Part shown: in pieces, positions 24,100 through 31,868 of the stretch
Layout of the letters: each line of letters begins with the position of its first letter
Position numbering within the stretch: the stretch's first letter is position 1
From: Planctomycetota bacterium
Lineage (GTDB): Bacteria > Planctomycetota > Planctomycetia > Pirellulales > UBA7805
Length of the DNA stretch: 36,232 bases
Assembly: GCA_021413705.1 (NCBI GenBank)
Contig: JAIOPX010000293.1
Location: 1 to 36,232 of the forward strand
Direction of reading: 5' to 3'
Position numbers and translations under genes: made by a program
The notes under the pieces: model-generated
The model's input: only the letters and a program-made list of their open reading frames with translations
What the model was told of the DNA's origin: nothing
The model's database searches: none

Positions 24100-24259
24100 G
24101 TTGTATTCTCGCGTTCAAATCCTTCTCCCCTTTGGGAGAGCCTCTCCCACTCACACACCTCTCCCCTTTGGGGAGAGGTTGGGAGAGGAGCCTTTCATGT
24201 AATCCAGTGCGAACCTTTGCTTTTCGACCCTCCCCCGGCCCCTCCCTAAAAGGGAGGGG
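23698..24259. mobile_element. DUF559 element bounded by 34-bp inverted repeats
   Basis: A 34-base sequence at 23698-23731 recurs in inverted orientation at 24226-24259 with one mismatch; both contain the exact 21-base core running from the GGGAGGGG palindrome to GGGAGGGTC. Each arm is itself a hairpin (CCCTCCC..GGGAGGG). Inside, next to the right arm, lie further palindromes (CTCTCCCC-TTT-GGGGAGAG around 24160-24180 and a related one near 24123-24148). The unit encloses the DUF559 gene. The structure suggests a small mobilisable element or a selfish DUF559 cassette inserted between the DAO and DMGDH-like genes. No target-site duplication could be identified. Confidence 0.6.
24119..24190. repeat. 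Cluster of GGAGAGG palindromes upstream of DUF559
   Basis: CCTTCTCCCCTTTGGGAGAG and, about 40 bp later, CCTCTCCCCTTTGGGGAGAGG form two hairpins, followed by TTGGGAGAGGAG. They occupy the 5' side of the DUF559 gene and are typical partners of DUF559 cassettes in many genomes (general knowledge). Confidence 0.6.
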
Positions 24260-24355
24260 GGCTGAGATTGGGAATTGTGATCGGGTGGTTGTGATTGGGA
24301 GGGGAGGTTGATTAGTTAGTAGAGGGCGGTTGGTTCGTTAGGAGAGGTTCCTTGC

Positions 24356-25612
24356 TCAACACCCAATCCCGTAATACTCCCGATAAATCTTCTCTGCCGC
24401 TTGCCGCACGGTCGGCCAGTCCCATTTCATTTCATTGAACCGATCGGGACTGAGGCTCCTAACGTACGGCGACGGATTGTCGCTGAACAGGGCCTCGATC
24501 AGATGCTGCCCCAGGCCGGGTGAGCCGCTGATGCCGTGTGCGTTACAGCCCGCGGCCATGATGAAACCTGGCACACGGCTGCTGCGGCCGACGATGAAGC
24601 GGCCGTCCGGTGTGAACGTCGGCCACCCTTTGGCGACGCGCGATGATGCCACTCCGCACACACCGGGAATGAGAGGCTCCAGCCGGCGGGCGAAATCGCT
24701 CAGTACGGCTTCGTCTGCCGTCAGCGGCGGCTCGTCGGTCAGGCCGAACTCGGTGGGATTTTTGGAGAGCGCCTGTTCTTCCCAGCCGCCGACCAACAAA
24801 CCCTGGCCGTCGGCGCGGACATAGAGGCCGATGTCCGGGATCCGCACCACCGGCAGTTCCGGATTCAACCCTGCCATTGGCACGCTGACAAAATACTCGT
24901 GCCGCACGGGTACGATCGGCAGTTCCAGCCCAACCAACTTGGCGACGTGATAGGCATGAGACCCGGCCGCGTTGATCACGTTCTGGCACTCGACCATGCC
25001 GCGGCTGGTGCGCACCGCCGCCACGCGACCGCCACGCAGTTCAATCCCCTCCACGGCCGTATCGGTGATAAATCGCACACCCAGTTCACGGCTGTAATGT
25101 GCATAAGTGCGCACAACGCTCCGCGGGTCCATGTAGCCGTCGCTAGGACACCACAACACGGCGCGGATCCCCTCGAACGTCAACTTTGGCCAGAGCTGCT
25201 TCGCTCGGGCAATGTCGATCAGCTCAACTTGAAGGCCCACTTCATCGCAGACGGCTTTCAGGCGTGCGAACTCCGCCACACGCTCATCCGTGTTGGCCAG
25301 TCGCAGGCTTCCTACCGCGTGCCAGTTGGGTGTGGCCGGCCCGCCGGCGGCCTGAAGATCGGCAAACAACTTGGCCGAAACCATCGCCAGCCGCGTTCGC
25401 TCGGCCGAGCTGCGCACCTGACCGCAGAGGCCCGCCCCTTGCGAACTGGTCACGTCGCAAAGTTCTGATTGCTTTTCTATGACCAGGACATCGGTGTGAC
25501 CGGCCTTGGCCAGGGCATATGCCGCGCCACAACCCACGGCACCGCCGCCGATGATGACGTACTCGGCGGGGGCAAGGTCGGAGGGGAGAAATCGCGGGAC
25601 GGCTGGGTTCAT
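24356..25612 (-). CDS. FAD-dependent oxidoreductase, DAO family (amine oxidase/demethylase type)
   Basis: 418 residues. FAD loop EYVIIGGGAVGCGAAYALAKAG at ~18-37 with acidic end of beta-2 (LVIEKQSE), then SQGAGLCGQ, and the C-terminal FAD segment PGFIMAAGCNAHGISGSPGLG. It resembles sarcosine-oxidase-beta and related DAO oxidases. DAO flavoproteins occur repeatedly in bacterial phosphonate clusters and some oxidise AEP or N-methyl-AEP; here it would provide the last demethylation or a direct oxidative deamination (inference). ATG 25612 overlaps the stop of the 66-aa gene by 4 bp (ATGA), so it is translated by coupling. The gene after it in the operon is separated by the DUF559 element. Confidence 0.9.
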   Translation of the reverse strand: MNPAVPRFLPSDLAPAEYVIIGGGAVGCGAAYALAKAGHTDVLVIEKQSELCDVTSSQGAGLCGQVRSSAERTRLAMVSAKLFADLQAAGGPATPNWHAVGSLRLANTDERVAEFARLKAVCDEVGLQVELIDIARAKQLWPKLTFEGIRAVLWCPSDGYMDPRSVVRTYAHYSRELGVRFITDTAVEGIELRGGRVAAVRTSRGMVECQNVINAAGSHAYHVAKLVGLELPIVPVRHEYFVSVPMAGLNPELPVVRIPDIGLYVRADGQGLLVGGWEEQALSKNPTEFGLTDEPPLTADEAVLSDFARRLEPLIPGVCGVASSRVAKGWPTFTPDGRFIVGRSSRVPGFIMAAGCNAHGISGSPGLGQHLIEALFSDNPSPYVRSLSPDRFNEMKWDWPTVRQAAEKIYREYYGIGC

Positions 25613-25809
25613 GTTACTTGTTGTGCGTTGTCAGACGTTGGCTCATCCTTCGGCACGTATTCGAGGACGACTTTGCCGTCGCGCCAGTAAACGAGCGGCG
25701 TTCCATTGATGCGAGCACGTTCTCGCACCAGTTTTGCCGCACGTTGGATGGCGGAGTATGAGCCTTGGATATCGGGGTCAGGACTCTTGGGACGAGATTC
25801 ATCGATCAT
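25609..25809 (-). CDS. 66-residue partner of the zeta-like kinase
   Basis: Small soluble protein. The middle, SAIQRAAKLVRERARINGTP followed by LVYWRDGKVV, resembles short proteins that accompany zeta-type kinases in many bacteria (a basic helix then a beta-hairpin). The ends are Pro/Asp/Glu-rich and probably disordered. Start ATG 25809 overlaps the kinase stop by 4 bp, and its stop overlaps the DAO start by 4 bp, so all three are translationally coupled. A role as antitoxin or regulator of the kinase is inferred from pairing only; in known epsilon-zeta systems the antitoxin comes first, whereas here it comes second. Confidence 0.72.
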   Translation of the reverse strand: MIDESRPKSPDPDIQGSYSAIQRAAKLVRERARINGTPLVYWRDGKVVLEYVPKDEPTSDNAQQVT

Positions 25810-26330
25810 AATCTGTAACCCTCGTCAACAGCGATGGGAATTCCACCGCCATTATTGTATTCGATCCACGAATCGACCAATGGCTTATACAATAGCTCGA
25901 AGTTCTCACGCCCCTTGAGGAAGCGTCGTCGAATCACGTCTGGCGGAATATTGTGCCCTTTCTCGATCACGCGCCTCGCGACACGTGCTATGGCCAGCTC
26001 AGCATCCGGCAGGCTCAGGAAAATCAATTTAACATGGTAGCCCACTTCTCTCCACGAGGGAATGCGCCGTGCATAACTTCGACCGCTGAGAGTCGTCTCG
26101 AAGGCGAAGGTCTCACAAGATTCCACTCGACGATCAATTTCGTCCAGCATCATTCGCCCTGCGGGTATGGCGACTGATTCGGGCGCGGTGGGGGAAAGGC
26201 TGGCGGCAATCAGATCGGCATTGATGAACGTGGGACAGTCTGCTTCGTGTGGGAGAAACTCTTTGGCAAAGGTCGTTTTGCCTGCCCCGTTCGGGCCGGC
26301 GATGATGATGATTTTCTTTTCGATGTCCAT
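25806..26330 (-). CDS. Zeta-toxin-like P-loop kinase
   Basis: 174 residues from ATG 26330 (a TTG 15 bases upstream is also open). Walker A GPNGAGKT at 12-19, then NADLIAASLSP (substrate-binding Asp), ETTLSGRSY lid-type segment and RVIEKGHNIPPDVIRRRF. This pattern belongs to the zeta-toxin/AAA_33 group, whose best-known members phosphorylate UDP-N-acetylglucosamine, though many relatives act on other small molecules. It sits 55 bp after the Rieske gene and is followed by its small partner through an ATGA overlap. Its presence in a catabolic operon is odd: it may be a hitch-hiking module or may phosphorylate a pathway intermediate. It lacks the helical epsilon-type antitoxin. Confidence 0.85.
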   Translation of the reverse strand: MDIEKKIIIIAGPNGAGKTTFAKEFLPHEADCPTFINADLIAASLSPTAPESVAIPAGRMMLDEIDRRVESCETFAFETTLSGRSYARRIPSWREVGYHVKLIFLSLPDAELAIARVARRVIEKGHNIPPDVIRRRFLKGRENFELLYKPLVDSWIEYNNGGGIPIAVDEGYRL

Positions 26331-26385
26331 GTATGCGTCCGCCAATCTGCTGGGGCGGCGCCTCGCTTGTCCCAGGCACCCGTAT

Positions 26386-27639
26386 TCACTGTTTCCCCAA
26401 CTGCATCAAATACCACTTCCGAAACGCCTCGACATTGTACTCCTTATACGTCGAAAGTGGCCCCGGCTCGTAGCGGCTTGATAGCACGCCGCGTTGCGCG
26501 GCGGCGCACAATTCCCAGTCTTGCTCGGACGTTAGCTGCCAAAACGGGAGCAGGTCTTCAACTTTGTAATCGCGCCCTTCAACGGCATCCGCATGGACCA
26601 GCCAGGTCACCTGCGCCAAGGTCCGTTGCGGGCCGCCCGGTAGCAGTCGTGTGCTGACGGCGTGGTCGCAGCTGGAATGGTTCCAAAAGTTGGGGACCGT
26701 GCGGAGCCGCAGCGTCCCGACGTCCGCGTCAGGGTAGTCCCCCATCAGCGGCGCAATCTGCCGGCCGTCGAGCGATTCGCTCACCCAGCCGTCCACCAGC
26801 GCTGTGCGATTGGCGGAGTACCAACAGTCCTGGTCTGGATCCGGAAACGAAGCCATGCCGGTTTGGCGATGCGTCACGGCCAGACCGCAGGCGGCCCATT
26901 TGGCTTCGCTGCGGGCCGTGGCGGCGGCCATTTTTTCGCGCACCCGCTCGGTGGCGTCGTCGGCGTTGTAGTGGTCGAAGTTGGCCTGGATGTATTGTGG
27001 GTGGTTCACGTTGCAGTGATAACACTCACGGTTGTTGTCCCACACCAGCTTCCAGTTGGCGTTGATTTCATAGTCGCGCACCGCGGCAATCTTCGCTCGC
27101 TCCATGCCTTGCGGCTTGGCCATTGGCTCCATCAGTGTTCGCGCACGCTCAAAGTCGGGCGGCTCATCGGCCAGACAGATGTAGATCAGCCCTGCCATCT
27201 CCCGCGTGTGGACCGGAAACAGACCCAGTTGCGACTTGTCGATCTCGGGCTGCATTCCCCGGCAGCTCATCAGCGCCCCGTCGCGGCCGTACGTCCACTG
27301 ATGATAAGGGCAGACGATCCGTCCTACGCGCCCGGCCGGCTCGGTGCAGAGGATCGTGCCTCGATGGCGGCAGACGTTGTGAAATGCTCGCACCTCACCA
27401 TTGTCGTCCCGCAGCACGACAAGTGAATCGGCATCCACGCTCAGCGTAATGTAATCACCCGGCTGGATGAGCTGGCAGCTATGCCCGGCGAACAGCCAGC
27501 TGCGCCGCCAGACTTGCTCCAGGTCGGCCGCATAGACCTGCGGGTCGGCATAGAAGGCGCGCGGCAGGCTGTGGTTGTCGCGGCAGTTAGCTACGAGGGC
27601 CTCGATCCGGTGGCGGTCATCGGCCGCTAGCGGGGTCAT
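26386..27639 (-). CDS. Rieske non-haem iron oxygenase, GbcA-like (quaternary amine demethylase type)
   Basis: Alpha subunit of a ring-hydroxylating-type oxygenase, 417 residues. The Rieske [2Fe-2S] site is Cys90-x-His92 and Cys110-x-x-His113 (CRHRG, CPYHQW). The mononuclear iron site is seen in NWKLVWDNNRECYHCNVNHP, with Glu205, His208 and His213 and a downstream carboxylate. The RECYHC...H pattern is typical of glycine-betaine and choline oxygenases and other quaternary-ammonium demethylases rather than of aromatic dioxygenases. Start overlaps the carrier stop by 4 bp (ATGA), with AAGGAA 8 bases upstream. No reductase (GbcB-type) is encoded in the window, so electrons must come from elsewhere. 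In this operon it would fit removal of a methyl group from a trimethyl-aminophosphonate (inference). Confidence 0.9.
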   Translation of the reverse strand: MTPLAADDRHRIEALVANCRDNHSLPRAFYADPQVYAADLEQVWRRSWLFAGHSCQLIQPGDYITLSVDADSLVVLRDDNGEVRAFHNVCRHRGTILCTEPAGRVGRIVCPYHQWTYGRDGALMSCRGMQPEIDKSQLGLFPVHTREMAGLIYICLADEPPDFERARTLMEPMAKPQGMERAKIAAVRDYEINANWKLVWDNNRECYHCNVNHPQYIQANFDHYNADDATERVREKMAAATARSEAKWAACGLAVTHRQTGMASFPDPDQDCWYSANRTALVDGWVSESLDGRQIAPLMGDYPDADVGTLRLRTVPNFWNHSSCDHAVSTRLLPGGPQRTLAQVTWLVHADAVEGRDYKVEDLLPFWQLTSEQDWELCAAAQRGVLSSRYEPGPLSTYKEYNVEAFRKWYLMQLGKQ

Positions 27640-29075
27640 GCTTTCTTTCCTTTTCCCGAGTTGTTATTGGCCGCTTCTCTGGCCGCGGGCGGCAGCGCAT
27701 TCCATTGCGGCAACAACAACAAACCCGCCAGCAGCAGCGAAATGGCCAATGCGATAAACACATGATTCCAAATGTACACACCCTTGCCAAGTGTTCGCTC
27801 CATCCACCAGGGCAAGAGATTGCCAATAACGGCTCCCGCAGACCCACACCCATTGATGATGCCAGCAGCCGTCGAGGCGCCCCGCTTGGTGCCGAAGTCG
27901 ATCGCCGCGGTTCCAGAGACCAACGAGTCGGGTATATACAGCAAAAACCCGACCGCGAAGAAACCTAAGCCCAGGCCCAGTCGCGTGTCGGGCAGCCTAT
28001 TGAAAAAGAACATCAGCACGGCCACGGCGATCAGCGACATCACGCTCAGCGGCATTCTTTTCGTGCGAAACACTTTGTCCGAAAGATAGCCACCCAACAG
28101 CACGCTGATCGGCCCGGCCAGGTCGAACATGCTGCCAAGGATTCCCGATGTTGCCGCCCCCGTGCCCAGCCGCTGATTGACATAGAGGGGTGACCAGAGC
28201 AAGACGAGATAGCGGGTCGGCTTGAGTAGAAAATAGACTGCGCCCAGCAGCCACACCATGCCGCTGCTACAAACTTCCGCCACTACCGCCCAGGAGCCTT
28301 CGGGCTCGTTGGCCGGAAGATCCCCCGGCTCGATGACCGCGGGCAGCTCGCCATGATATTGCTCGATCGGCGGCAAACCCACGTCTTCCGGTTTGTTGAC
28401 TTGCAGAAAATAAAACAACAACCAGACGACAAACAGTCCGGCTGCTGGAATCCAGAATGCGAAACGCCATCCCCACTGGTCTGCCGCCGCGCCGGCCAGA
28501 GCGGAGGCAACGAATCCGCCGAAGGCATAGTTGGTACACCACATGCCCATCACGCGCCCCCGCTCACCCTGCGAAAAGAACTCACCCACGTTCTTGGCCA
28601 GCGGCGCCCAACCGGCCGATTGACACAGTCCTTGCACGCACAGCAGCGCGGCCATGATCCACACGCCGGAGACGGTCCCCATCACTGTCGCCGTGATGAT
28701 CGAGGCCATCATGCCCAGGAGAATGACTTTACGCGTGCCAAACTTGTCGCCCGAAACTCCCCAGACGAACTGCCCCACGGCATAGGCGGTCAGGTAGGCC
28801 GTGTCCACCAGGGTCATGTCAGCCATCGACCAAGCCGACGAGCCCTTGCTGAGAAACACTTTGGCCACGGAAAACGACTTGCGGGTGAGATAGAAACCGC
28901 CGTAGGCCAGCCAGGTGATAAAGAAGACCTGCCATCGCCAGCGTTCGTACTTGGGGTCGCGGCCGATCAGGGGGACGTCGATGGCAGGCACGACGACAGC
29001 GGGCGCAAGCACTTCTGCGGAATGTGCTTTGTACGGATTGTTCTCGGAGTTCGATGCGGTTGCGTCGTCGTTCAT
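27636..29075 (-). CDS. MFS transporter, OPA (GlpT/UhpT-like) family
   Basis: Inner-membrane carrier of 479 residues with about twelve hydrophobic helices. The opening helix WQVFFITWLAYGGFYLTRKS contains the Y-x-x-R-K pattern typical of organophosphate:phosphate antiporters, where this Arg contacts the substrate's phospho group, and GVSGDKFGTRK is the MFS loop 2-3 motif. ATG 29075 is preferred over TTG 29108. It lies 60 bp after phnW and is joined to the Rieske gene by an ATGA overlap, so it is most probably the uptake system for the phosphonate substrate. Phosphonates usually enter by ABC PhnCDE transporters; a GlpT-type antiporter is less common. Confidence 0.88.
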   Translation of the reverse strand: MNDDATASNSENNPYKAHSAEVLAPAVVVPAIDVPLIGRDPKYERWRWQVFFITWLAYGGFYLTRKSFSVAKVFLSKGSSAWSMADMTLVDTAYLTAYAVGQFVWGVSGDKFGTRKVILLGMMASIITATVMGTVSGVWIMAALLCVQGLCQSAGWAPLAKNVGEFFSQGERGRVMGMWCTNYAFGGFVASALAGAAADQWGWRFAFWIPAAGLFVVWLLFYFLQVNKPEDVGLPPIEQYHGELPAVIEPGDLPANEPEGSWAVVAEVCSSGMVWLLGAVYFLLKPTRYLVLLWSPLYVNQRLGTGAATSGILGSMFDLAGPISVLLGGYLSDKVFRTKRMPLSVMSLIAVAVLMFFFNRLPDTRLGLGLGFFAVGFLLYIPDSLVSGTAAIDFGTKRGASTAAGIINGCGSAGAVIGNLLPWWMERTLGKGVYIWNHVFIALAISLLLAGLLLLPQWNALPPAAREAANNNSGKGKKA

Positions 29076-29135
29076 GAATATTGACGCCAGGGAGTTAAAC
29101 CGTGACAAACAACCGCCTGAGTTCTTACCATCTGC

Positions 29136-30272
29136 TCACGCGAGGCTGCCGATTTCCCCTCGGAGTCCGACCCCCATCTCGCCGATCACCGACTTGATCT
29201 CGTGAACCAACAGGTCCATGTCTTCCGGAAACACGTTCCCGATGTTGCCGATGCGGAATGTTTCGGCGTTGGTGACCTTGCCAGGGTAGATCACGAACCG
29301 GCGACGTTTGAGCCGATCGTAGAAATCATTGAACGTGAATCGCTTGTCTTCCGGAAAATGGAACGACGTGATGATCGGCGATTGCAGCGCGTCGGGTAGC
29401 AGGCAGCGGAAGCCGAGACCTTTCATGCCGGCCACCAGTCGGCGGTGGTTCTCCTTGTACCGGGCGTGCCGGGCCGCGACGCCTCCCTCTTCCTCCAACT
29501 CTTCCAGAGCTTGCCGGAAAGCATTCACCACATGTGTCGGTGACGTATAGCGCCATTTGCCTCCCTTCTCGTGCATCTCGCGCCATTGGTCGTAGAGGTC
29601 GAGGCTCAGGCTGCGAGCCCAACCCTTAGTCGCTTCGATCTCTGCCTGCGGCATAACCACGAAGCCAAAGCCGGGTACGCCCTGGATGCACTTATTGGCG
29701 GAGGAAACTACAAATTGTGCGTTGAGCCCTTCCATTGAGAGCGGAATCGCGCCGAAGCTCGACATGGCGTCCACGATGTATTTTTTCTTGTGCCGGGCGA
29801 CAAGCTGCCCCAACTCGGCCACAGGGTTAAGCATCCCCGTGGTTGTCTCGCAGTGGACCATCGCCACATGCGTGATAGCAGTGTCGGTGGAGAGCGTTTT
29901 TTCAATCCGCTCCAGGTCCGGGGCTTCGGTCTCCAACTGGTCGATGGGGGCCACGGCAATCTTCAGCCGCTTGGCAATATGCACCATTCGCTCGCCATAA
30001 GCGCCATTGTTGACGATCAGCACCTTGCCATCGGGTGGAATGACGGAGCCGAGGATCGCTTCGACCGAAAACGTGCCGCTCCCGGGCATGAGGACCGAGG
30101 TATAACCCGGCTTCGTGGTGGCCAGCCGCACCAAATGCGCCCGGATCTCCTGGACGATGGAGTTATAGTCCACGTCCCAGGTGGAAAGATCCTGGTTCAT
30201 CGCAGCCCGCACAGTGCGCGTGGTGGTCAGCGGGCCGGGAGTCAGCAACAGATAAGGTATATCAGCGTCCAC
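29136..30272 (-). CDS. phnW: 2-aminoethylphosphonate:pyruvate aminotransferase
   Basis: PLP enzyme that converts AEP plus pyruvate to phosphonoacetaldehyde plus alanine. 378 residues. Opening LLLTPGPLTTTRTVRAAM is diagnostic for PhnW; the PLP lysine is Lys194 in SSANKCIQG, matching the position in characterised PhnW, with the PLP-Asp in YIVDAMSSFG and the MPGSGTFSVEA phosphate-binding loop. Start is GTG 30272 with GAGG five to six bases upstream. It follows phnY after a 153-bp gap that holds a hairpin repeat, and precedes the carrier gene. Together with PhnY and PhnA it gives the hydrolytic route, not the phosphonatase (PhnX) route. Confidence 0.95.
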   Translation of the reverse strand: MDADIPYLLLTPGPLTTTRTVRAAMNQDLSTWDVDYNSIVQEIRAHLVRLATTKPGYTSVLMPGSGTFSVEAILGSVIPPDGKVLIVNNGAYGERMVHIAKRLKIAVAPIDQLETEAPDLERIEKTLSTDTAITHVAMVHCETTTGMLNPVAELGQLVARHKKKYIVDAMSSFGAIPLSMEGLNAQFVVSSANKCIQGVPGFGFVVMPQAEIEATKGWARSLSLDLYDQWREMHEKGGKWRYTSPTHVVNAFRQALEELEEEGGVAARHARYKENHRRLVAGMKGLGFRCLLPDALQSPIITSFHFPEDKRFTFNDFYDRLKRRRFVIYPGKVTNAETFRIGNIGNVFPEDMDLLVHEIKSVIGEMGVGLRGEIGSLA

Positions 30273-30312
30273 GGAAACCTCGGTAATTGTTATTCAATGA
30301 AACAAAGTTTTG

Positions 30313-30381
30313 AACAGGAGGAAGCGGAGGCAGCAGAGTTCGTCCATTTGAATGACTCTGCTTCCTCTGCTCCCTCCTGTT
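30313..30381. repeat. Inverted repeat between phnY and phnW
   Basis: Left arm 30313-30338 and right arm 30356-30381 are complementary at 23 of 26 positions, with a 17-nt loop; the arms are rich in GGAGG/CCTCC. On the minus strand it would form a strong hairpin after the phnY stop and before phnW, able to modulate read-through or protect the phnAY message. Confidence 0.6.
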
Positions 30382-30425
30382 TAAATTGTCCGTCTGCTAA
30401 TTCCCCCAAACATTTGAGAGTCTAA

Positions 30426-31868
30426 CTACCACGGCAATGAAAACGTCTTCACATTCGTCATATACTTGATCGACTCAATCACCCCTTCTTTGATGCCCAG
30501 GCCGGAATCCTTCACACCACCAAACGGTGAGCTTTCGATCCGGTAACCCGGCACGGCGTTGATGTTGACCGTCCCGGTGCGGATTCCTTTCACCAGCCGG
30601 ATGGCCGAGTCGAGGTTGTTCGTGACCACGCCGCTTGAGAGGCCAAAGGCCGTGGCGTTGGCCAGTTCGATGGCATCGTCCACGTCGCGGATGCTCATGA
30701 TGGGCGCCAGCGGGCCGAAGGATTCCTCGCACACCATTTCCGTGTAGCGCGGCACGTTGCCGATGACCGTCGGCTCCAGCAGGGCTCCTTCGCGACGGCC
30801 GCCATAAAGCAGTTTGGCGCCCTCTTTGACCGCTTGCTTGTAAACCCGTTCGAGATAAATGGCCGCCTCTTCGTCGATTACTGTTCCCACTTTAGTCTTG
30901 GGATCGGCCGGGTCGCCGCAAATGTACTCCTTCGTCTTGGCGACAAACTTCTCGGTGAATTCGTCCAAGATCTTCTCGTGGATTAACAGCCTCTTGACCG
31001 CCGTGCAGCGCTGCCCCGAGTTGCGGTAGCAACCTTCGGCGGCTAGTTCGACGGCCATCTCCATGTCGGCGTCATCCAACACGATCAGTTCCGAATTGCC
31101 CCCAAGTTCCAAACAGAGTTTTTTGTAGCCGGCCGTTTTGGCCACTTGTTTGCCGGCATTGACGGAGCTGGTGATCGTGACCAATTCCACCTTGTCATGT
31201 TGCACCAGCGGAGTGGTGACTTCGTCGCGCGGGCCGATGATGACGCTCAGCAGATGCTGCGGCAGCCCGGCCTCGTAGAGCAACTCGACAAACGCAATGG
31301 CCGAGAGGGGTGTCTTGTGCGACGGCTTCAGGATCATCGGCGCACCGGCCGCAACGGCCGGGGCCACTTTGTGCGCGACTTGATTGAGCGGATGGTTAAA
31401 CGGCGTGATGGCCGCCACCAATTGCAGCGGTTCGCGGAGCGTGAAAATCTTGCGGGCCTTGCCCTGCGGCGAAATGTCGCAGGAAAAAATCTGCCCGTCG
31501 TCTTTGAGCGACTCGATGGCCGCGAACTGCAGCACGTCCTGGGCGCGGCCCACTTCATACCGCGTCTCGCGGATGCACAGCCCAGACTCGCTACGGATCA
31601 AATTGGCGAACTGCTCTGTCCGCTCGCCGAGCAGACGCCGCGCCGTTTCCAAAATCTCGTAGCGCCGATAGCGCGTCAGCGGTTCTTTGGGCAGATGCGT
31701 GCCGGCGATCGCCGCTTCGAGATCCGCCCGGCCGGCCATGGCCACGCGGCCCGCCAATTCCCCATTGTAAGGATAATGCACATCGAGCCAGCGGCCGGTC
31801 GTCAGCGGCTTGCCGGCGATATAGCAGGGCCACTCGCGAACCTTGCTGGGGGCGGTTGTCGTACTCAT
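30426..31868 (-). CDS. phnY: Phosphonoacetaldehyde dehydrogenase
   Basis: NAD-dependent aldehyde dehydrogenase that oxidises phosphonoacetaldehyde to phosphonoacetate. 480 residues, ALDH superfamily: cofactor segment TPFNHPLNQVAHKVAPA, general base Glu254 in LELGGNSELIVLDDADM, nucleophile Cys288 in NSGQRCTAVKRLL, and IESSPFGGVKDSGLGIKEG at the end. The RCTAVKR context and length match characterised PhnY. Start ATG 31868 overlaps the phnA stop by 4 bp and has GGAG 8 bases upstream. Note that the name PhnY is also used for an unrelated AEP hydroxylase (PhnY*); this is the dehydrogenase. It acts between PhnW and PhnA. Confidence 0.93.
   Translation of the reverse strand: MSTTTAPSKVREWPCYIAGKPLTTGRWLDVHYPYNGELAGRVAMAGRADLEAAIAGTHLPKEPLTRYRRYEILETARRLLGERTEQFANLIRSESGLCIRETRYEVGRAQDVLQFAAIESLKDDGQIFSCDISPQGKARKIFTLREPLQLVAAITPFNHPLNQVAHKVAPAVAAGAPMILKPSHKTPLSAIAFVELLYEAGLPQHLLSVIIGPRDEVTTPLVQHDKVELVTITSSVNAGKQVAKTAGYKKLCLELGGNSELIVLDDADMEMAVELAAEGCYRNSGQRCTAVKRLLIHEKILDEFTEKFVAKTKEYICGDPADPKTKVGTVIDEEAAIYLERVYKQAVKEGAKLLYGGRREGALLEPTVIGNVPRYTEMVCEESFGPLAPIMSIRDVDDAIELANATAFGLSSGVVTNNLDSAIRLVKGIRTGTVNINAVPGYRIESSPFGGVKDSGLGIKEGVIESIKYMTNVKTFSLPW

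Noticed and set aside
24356-27639. Rieske, DAO and DAO+GcvT genes as a plain glycine-betaine degradation operon
   Set aside because: Not excluded, but ranked second because these genes are interleaved and coupled with the carrier and phnW; kept as the rival explanation in the first finding.
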